From Aminipila sp032051575 (GTDB lineage: Bacteria > Bacillota > Clostridia > Peptostreptococcales > Anaerovoracaceae), in contig NZ_DAMBYD010000003.1 in assembly GCF_032051575.1 (NCBI RefSeq), positions 323,561 to 387,560 on the forward strand: DNA of 64,000 bases. Reading direction: 5' to 3'. The translations under genes and the position numbers were made by a program. Positions 60,753 to 64,000 of the stretch are shown piece by piece (the stretch's first letter is position 1; each line of letters opens with the position of its first letter). Below the pieces are notes generated by a model. The model did no database searches. It was not told the origin of the DNA and worked only from the letters and a program-made list of their open reading frames with translations.

Positions 60753-61970
60753 ATGAAAATATTAATAACGACTGATTGGTACAAACCGGTTATAAACGGG
60801 GTTGTTACCTCCGTAATAAATTTAAAATCTGAATTAGAGAAGGCAGGACATGAGGTACGGGTGTTGACACTCTCTCCTGATGGACATCAGCACTTTGAAG
60901 ATGATACCTACTATCTCAAGTCATTTAAAGTAAAAATATATCCTCAAGCTAGGGCTACTTACAATTTTCATAGCAAATACTTACCCGAAATTTTACAATG
61001 GCAGCCTGATATTATACATTCGCAATGTGAATGGGTCTCATTCTATTTTGCAAAATACATTGCTCTTAAGCTAAACATTCCTATCGTCCACACTTATCAT
61101 ACAATTTATGAAGATTATACACATTACATTTTAAGAAGTAAACGCATAAGTAAGAGTTTAGTACTTTTTGGCTCGAATCGTGCAATAAATGCTACTGACT
61201 ATGTTATAACGCCTACAAATAAAGCTCGTGATTTATTACTTTCCTATGGTATTGAAAATCCAATTATAACCATACCTACAGGAATAAATCTTGATAAATA
61301 TAGAAACCGTATTTCTGACAATCGTCGCAGTGAACTGCTTTCACAATATGGGATAACTGCTAATAAAACCGTTATCGTAAGTATCGGCAGACTTGCTATT
61401 GAGAAGAATATAGATGAACTTCTTGATAATATGCAGATTTTAGCGAAATCCCATCCTGACATCGTTCTGCTGATTGTGGGTGGCGGTCCTTATGAAGATG
61501 CACTAAGGGAACTTGTTATCAACATGAAGCTTCAGAAGAATGTAATTTTTACAGGTATGATTTCTCCAGATTTAGTTCCTGAATATTTTCAGTTAGGTAA
61601 ATTATTTATCTGTGCTTCACAAAGTGAAGCTCAAGGGCTCACTTATATTGAAGCATTAGCCAGCGGTATTCCTCTTTTATGTAAATATGACCAGTGTCTG
61701 GAAAATGTTTTAATAGAAGGCCATAATGGATTTTCATTTGACACGTCAGCAGAGTTTATAGATAAGCTTCTATCAGTTCTCCGTGATAAGGATAGCTATT
61801 CAGTTCTTTGTGAAAATGCTGCAGCTTCCGCAGAATCTTACTCTAAGGAGGCTTTTGGAAAGCAGGTGGCAAAAGTCTATGAAGCAGCAGTAGATACCTT
61901 CCCTGGTCATCTTCCGCTTCCAGTGAGACTTATACCTGTGCTAAGGAGACGTGCTCAGGAATCCATATAG
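60753..61970 (+). CDS. GT4-family glycosyltransferase
   Basis: 405 residues. GT-B fold with the N-terminal TDWYKPVINGVVTSVINLKS and the C-terminal nucleotide-sugar site (IGRLAIEKNIDEL, GGGPYEDALREL, SEAQGLTYIEALASGIP with E-x7-E). Many GT4 proteins of this kind in Firmicutes glycosylate diacylglycerol or teichoic acid anchors. It is divergent from fabH, so a lipid-glycosylation role fits but is not proven. A GGAGG precedes the ATG. Confidence 0.85.
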   Translation: MKILITTDWYKPVINGVVTSVINLKSELEKAGHEVRVLTLSPDGHQHFEDDTYYLKSFKVKIYPQARATYNFHSKYLPEILQWQPDIIHSQCEWVSFYFAKYIALKLNIPIVHTYHTIYEDYTHYILRSKRISKSLVLFGSNRAINATDYVITPTNKARDLLLSYGIENPIITIPTGINLDKYRNRISDNRRSELLSQYGITANKTVIVSIGRLAIEKNIDELLDNMQILAKSHPDIVLLIVGGGPYEDALRELVINMKLQKNVIFTGMISPDLVPEYFQLGKLFICASQSEAQGLTYIEALASGIPLLCKYDQCLENVLIEGHNGFSFDTSAEFIDKLLSVLRDKDSYSVLCENAAASAESYSKEAFGKQVAKVYEAAVDTFPGHLPLPVRLIPVLRRRAQESI

Positions 61971-61999
61971 TCTGTACCTAACATATAATGTTTAAAACG

Positions 62000-62029
62000 A
62001 AAGGGTATGTCACTACTGACATACCCTTT
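62000..62029. terminator. Bidirectional terminator
   Basis: AAAGGGTATGTCA pairs exactly with TGACATACCCTTT around CTAC; it serves the GT4 gene and the convergent phosphatase gene. Confidence 0.9.
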
Positions 62030-62046
62030 ATATTTAGGAACTTAGA

Positions 62047-62697
62047 CTATGCATTTAAAATCTCCAGAACTTTTTCAGCATTTTTGATTACATAATCTGG
62101 CTTAAACATTCCTTCTTTCTCTTTATCATATATAGCAACTGCCCAATCTACAAGGACAGAGGTAACTCCTGCATTGTTAGCACAGCCAATATCAAATTTG
62201 CTATCACCAATCATCATTGCTTCCTCTGGTTTTGAACCCAGTTTTTCTAATGCAATTAACGCTGGTTCAGGATCAGGCTTATGCTTTGTACAATCTTCCA
62301 TGGTTACAATTGCATCAAATACATTATGCAGTTTATATTTTTCAAGCCCCTCCATTGTGGTTGGTCTTAATCTTGAAGTAACAACTGCTGTTTTATATCC
62401 CTGTAAGTTTAGTTCCCTAATTAACTCAATCATTCCCGGAAACGGTGAGATAGCATCAGCAAATCTGCCGACTTGATAGCCTCTATAAATTTCAATTGCT
62501 TCTTCTAACGGAAATTCTGGGAAAAATTCTCCCATGCTCTTAGCTAATGTCTCTCCAAAGGTTCTGTGGATAGCCTCTCTGTCCCCTTCCTTTCCTGTTA
62601 TAGCCTTAAATGTATGCTGCCATGAACCTAAGATAAGTTCATTTGTATTCATTACTGTTCCATCAAAGTCAAATAATATAGTATTTATCTTGTTCAT
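62047..62697 (-). CDS. HAD-family phosphatase, PpaX-like
   Basis: 216 residues. Motif I FDFDGTVMNTNE, motif II VVTSRLRPTT, motif III KPDPEPA and motif IV MIGDSKFDIGCA are all present. PpaX hydrolyses pyrophosphate from HPr-Ser kinase reactions; phosphoglycolate is an alternative substrate. A TTAGGGAG-like site precedes the ATG. It stands between two terminators, so it is a single gene. Confidence 0.88.
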   Translation of the reverse strand: MNKINTILFDFDGTVMNTNELILGSWQHTFKAITGKEGDREAIHRTFGETLAKSMGEFFPEFPLEEAIEIYRGYQVGRFADAISPFPGMIELIRELNLQGYKTAVVTSRLRPTTMEGLEKYKLHNVFDAIVTMEDCTKHKPDPEPALIALEKLGSKPEEAMMIGDSKFDIGCANNAGVTSVLVDWAVAIYDKEKEGMFKPDYVIKNAEKVLEILNA

Positions 62698-62780
62698 TGT
62701 TCTCTCCCTAACTTCATTTCTTGGCTATTCTATCATAATTATTATACTTATACAAGACCCGCAGCCCGCATAGGATGTCT

Positions 62781-62814
62781 AAAAAGGCAGATACATTTTT
62801 GCATCTGCCTTTTT
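62781..62814. terminator. Terminator of the hbd operon
   Basis: AAAAAGGCAGAT pairs with ATCTGCCTTTTT across ten nt. Confidence 0.9.
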
Positions 62815-62831
62815 AGCGATTTATTAATCTA

Positions 62832-63764
62832 CTATTTTAACAATTTACTAACTTTGATATAAAGTTCATCACGCCTTCTTATTGCTTCTTCGTCTTTGCC
62901 ATCACTATAATCATAAAATCCCGCCTTAGCCTTTACACCATAATGTCCTTCCTCATACAATTCCTTTAAGATTCTCTGAGGTTCTTTGGCATCTGAAAGG
63001 TCTTTATTTAAATACTCGGCTATGTGATAGAAGGTATCAAGTCCACCCATATCACAAACTTCAAAAGGTCCAAGGCAGGCATATCTGAATCCCAGTGCAT
63101 ACTTCATACATTTATCAATATCTTCAAAACTGCCTACATTATTTTCAACTAGGTACAAGGATTCCCTTAAAATCGCCAGTTGAATTCTGTTTGCTATAAA
63201 GCCAGGGACATCTTTATTTACTCTAATAGGCTCTTTGCCAATTGTTATTGACAAATCATACAGATAATCAACTGTCTCATCTGCACTTTCATCTCCTTTT
63301 ATAATTTCAATTAAAGGAATTAAATGCGCAGGGTTGAACCAGTGCATACCAGCAAAACGTTCCGGCTTATGAATTACCTTTGCAATCTCTGTTATGGATA
63401 ATCCAGAGGTGTTGGATGCCAGTACTGCATCTTCTGGTACTAATGTAGAAACTTCTTTCCAAAATAAATGCTTGATTTCCATTTTTTCTATAATGGATTC
63501 AACCACCAAATCGCATTCAGTAAAACATCCTTTTTCACAGGTATGGCTTAATCTTCCCTGAAGTTCTTCTGACTCCTTAAAAGTTAATTCTCCTGTTTTG
63601 ACTTGCTCCTCCTGATTGATTCTAATTAAGTTCTTGCTTTTTTCTATAGCAGCTTCTATCACATCATAGATTATAACATCATATCCCAGCTGTGCAAAAA
63701 TCTGAGCCATAGACGTTCCCATTAAGCCAGCCCCTGCTATTACAACATTTTTACATTGTCTCAT
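62832..63764 (-). CDS. hbd: 3-hydroxyacyl-CoA dehydrogenase
   Basis: 310 residues. The NAD loop is VVIAGAGLMGTSMAQIFAQLG. The catalytic segment is MHWFNPAHLIPLIEI (His) with ASNTSGLSI before it, and the C-terminal domain (GPFEVCDMGGLDT) follows. It interconverts 3-hydroxyacyl- and acetoacetyl-CoA; the sequence somewhat differs from classical Hbd (GAGLMG instead of GAGTMG). It follows a CoA-transferase subunit gene, pointing to butyrate or amino acid fermentation. Confidence 0.9.
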   Translation of the reverse strand: MRQCKNVVIAGAGLMGTSMAQIFAQLGYDVIIYDVIEAAIEKSKNLIRINQEEQVKTGELTFKESEELQGRLSHTCEKGCFTECDLVVESIIEKMEIKHLFWKEVSTLVPEDAVLASNTSGLSITEIAKVIHKPERFAGMHWFNPAHLIPLIEIIKGDESADETVDYLYDLSITIGKEPIRVNKDVPGFIANRIQLAILRESLYLVENNVGSFEDIDKCMKYALGFRYACLGPFEVCDMGGLDTFYHIAEYLNKDLSDAKEPQRILKELYEEGHYGVKAKAGFYDYSDGKDEEAIRRRDELYIKVSKLLK

Positions 63765-63789
63765 AAATTGGATACCTCCTATAACTTAA

Positions 63790-64000
63790 CTATTCTTCTT
63801 CCATAGGCTTTAAATCTGGGCTTATGATTAATTGGCAGCCTGTTGCAGCCTTAATGTCGTCCAAAGTATAATCAGGGTGTAATTCTGTAAGTAAGATACC
63901 CTTATCAGTAATTTCCATTACGCCCATTTCAGTAATAATCATATTTACTACTTTTAATGCTGTATAAGGAAGTGTGCATTCCTTTAGAATTTTATGTGCA
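63790..64000 (-). CDS. CoA-transferase subunit B (AtoA/ScoB type), C-terminal part
   Basis: About 70 residues in frame to the window edge: VVNMIITEMGVMEITDKGIL, then LTELHPDYTLDDIKAATG and SPDLKPMEEE-stop. This is the C-terminus of 3-oxoacid/acetate CoA-transferase beta subunits (VxxIVTELGVFxVxxxGLxLTE, TGxxFxVSxDLKPM). The catalytic Glu would lie outside. It is upstream of hbd by 25 bp. Confidence 0.85.
   Translation of the reverse strand, partial: AHKILKECTLPYTALKVVNMIITEMGVMEITDKGILLTELHPDYTLDDIKAATGCQLIISPDLKPMEEE

Noticed and set aside
1..64000. CRISPR array
   Set aside because: No regularly spaced direct repeats of 25-40 bp were found; repeats in the window are hairpins, tRNA ends and palindromes.

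Overview
The window reads as a chromosomal segment of a low-GC Gram-positive anaerobe of the class Clostridia. The evidence is AT-rich intergenic DNA, strong GGAGG-type ribosome sites (several with TTG or GTG starts), S-layer (SLH) anchored surface proteins, AddB-type recombination, a FabK/FabT-style fatty acid operon, and hbd plus CoA-transferase genes typical of butyrate or amino acid fermenters. A family such as Anaerovoracaceae/Peptostreptococcales would fit, but that is a guess.

Region 1 (1-13.5 kb, all minus strand) is an ethanolamine utilisation locus. In transcription order it is eutP, leader with terminator, eutS, eutV, eutW, leader with terminator, eutA, eutB, eutC, eutL, an EutK-like shell protein, eutE, two near-identical eutM copies, eutT, pduL, a TIGR02536-type protein, eutN, and an RnfC/PduS-like protein cut by the window edge. 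EutVW is an ANTAR-type antitermination pair, and both non-coding leaders carry strong intrinsic terminators that it could relieve. EutBC with EutA and EutT split ethanolamine to acetaldehyde, EutE makes acetyl-CoA, PduL makes acetyl-phosphate, and EutS/M/L/K/N build the microcompartment shell. No eutH, eutQ or eutG is visible.

Region 2 (13.6-28.2 kb) holds a GNAT protein; a 1760-residue SLH protein with a predicted flavinylation motif, behind a promoter with two iron-box-like palindromes; a 5'-truncated methyltransferase; a two-component system; an EFR1 ferredoxin/flavodoxin gene divergent from a TetR regulator; and XRE and CPBP genes mixed with transposase scars.

Region 3 (28.6-40.75 kb) looks like a decayed accretion island at a tRNA-Thr(CGT) gene. 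Fragments of the tRNA 3' end recur at 28.66, 35.71, 35.90 and 40.48 kb, upstream in coordinate of the intact gene at 40.68 kb. Between them lie two copies of a lipoprotein gene, an RND efflux operon with a frameshifted adaptor, a K+ channel, TraX, and a BlaI/BlaR1-type pair whose sensor ends in a degenerate M23 domain. A dispersed ~140-bp structured repeat sits in the same interval.

Region 4 (40.9-53 kb) has a PadR/membrane-protein operon with a perfect operator, NudC, a Crp/Fnr regulator divergent from two YdcZ-type transporters, a solitary addB, and an operon of two secreted tail-collar proteins plus a large multidomain SLH protein.

Region 5 (53.3-64 kb) is a type II fatty acid operon (fabH-K-D-G-F-Z) ending in a MarR-flavoenzyme fusion. 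Its promoter carries an exact FabT-type box. A GT4 glycosyltransferase, a PpaX-like phosphatase, 3-hydroxyacyl-CoA dehydrogenase and the tail of a CoA-transferase subunit follow.

The most novel-looking candidates are the MarR-FabK-like fusion with its matching operator, the flavinylated SLH protein with iron-box-like operators, the M56 sensor with a degenerate M23 domain, the secreted tail-collar operon, and the tRNA-Thr island with its structured repeats.
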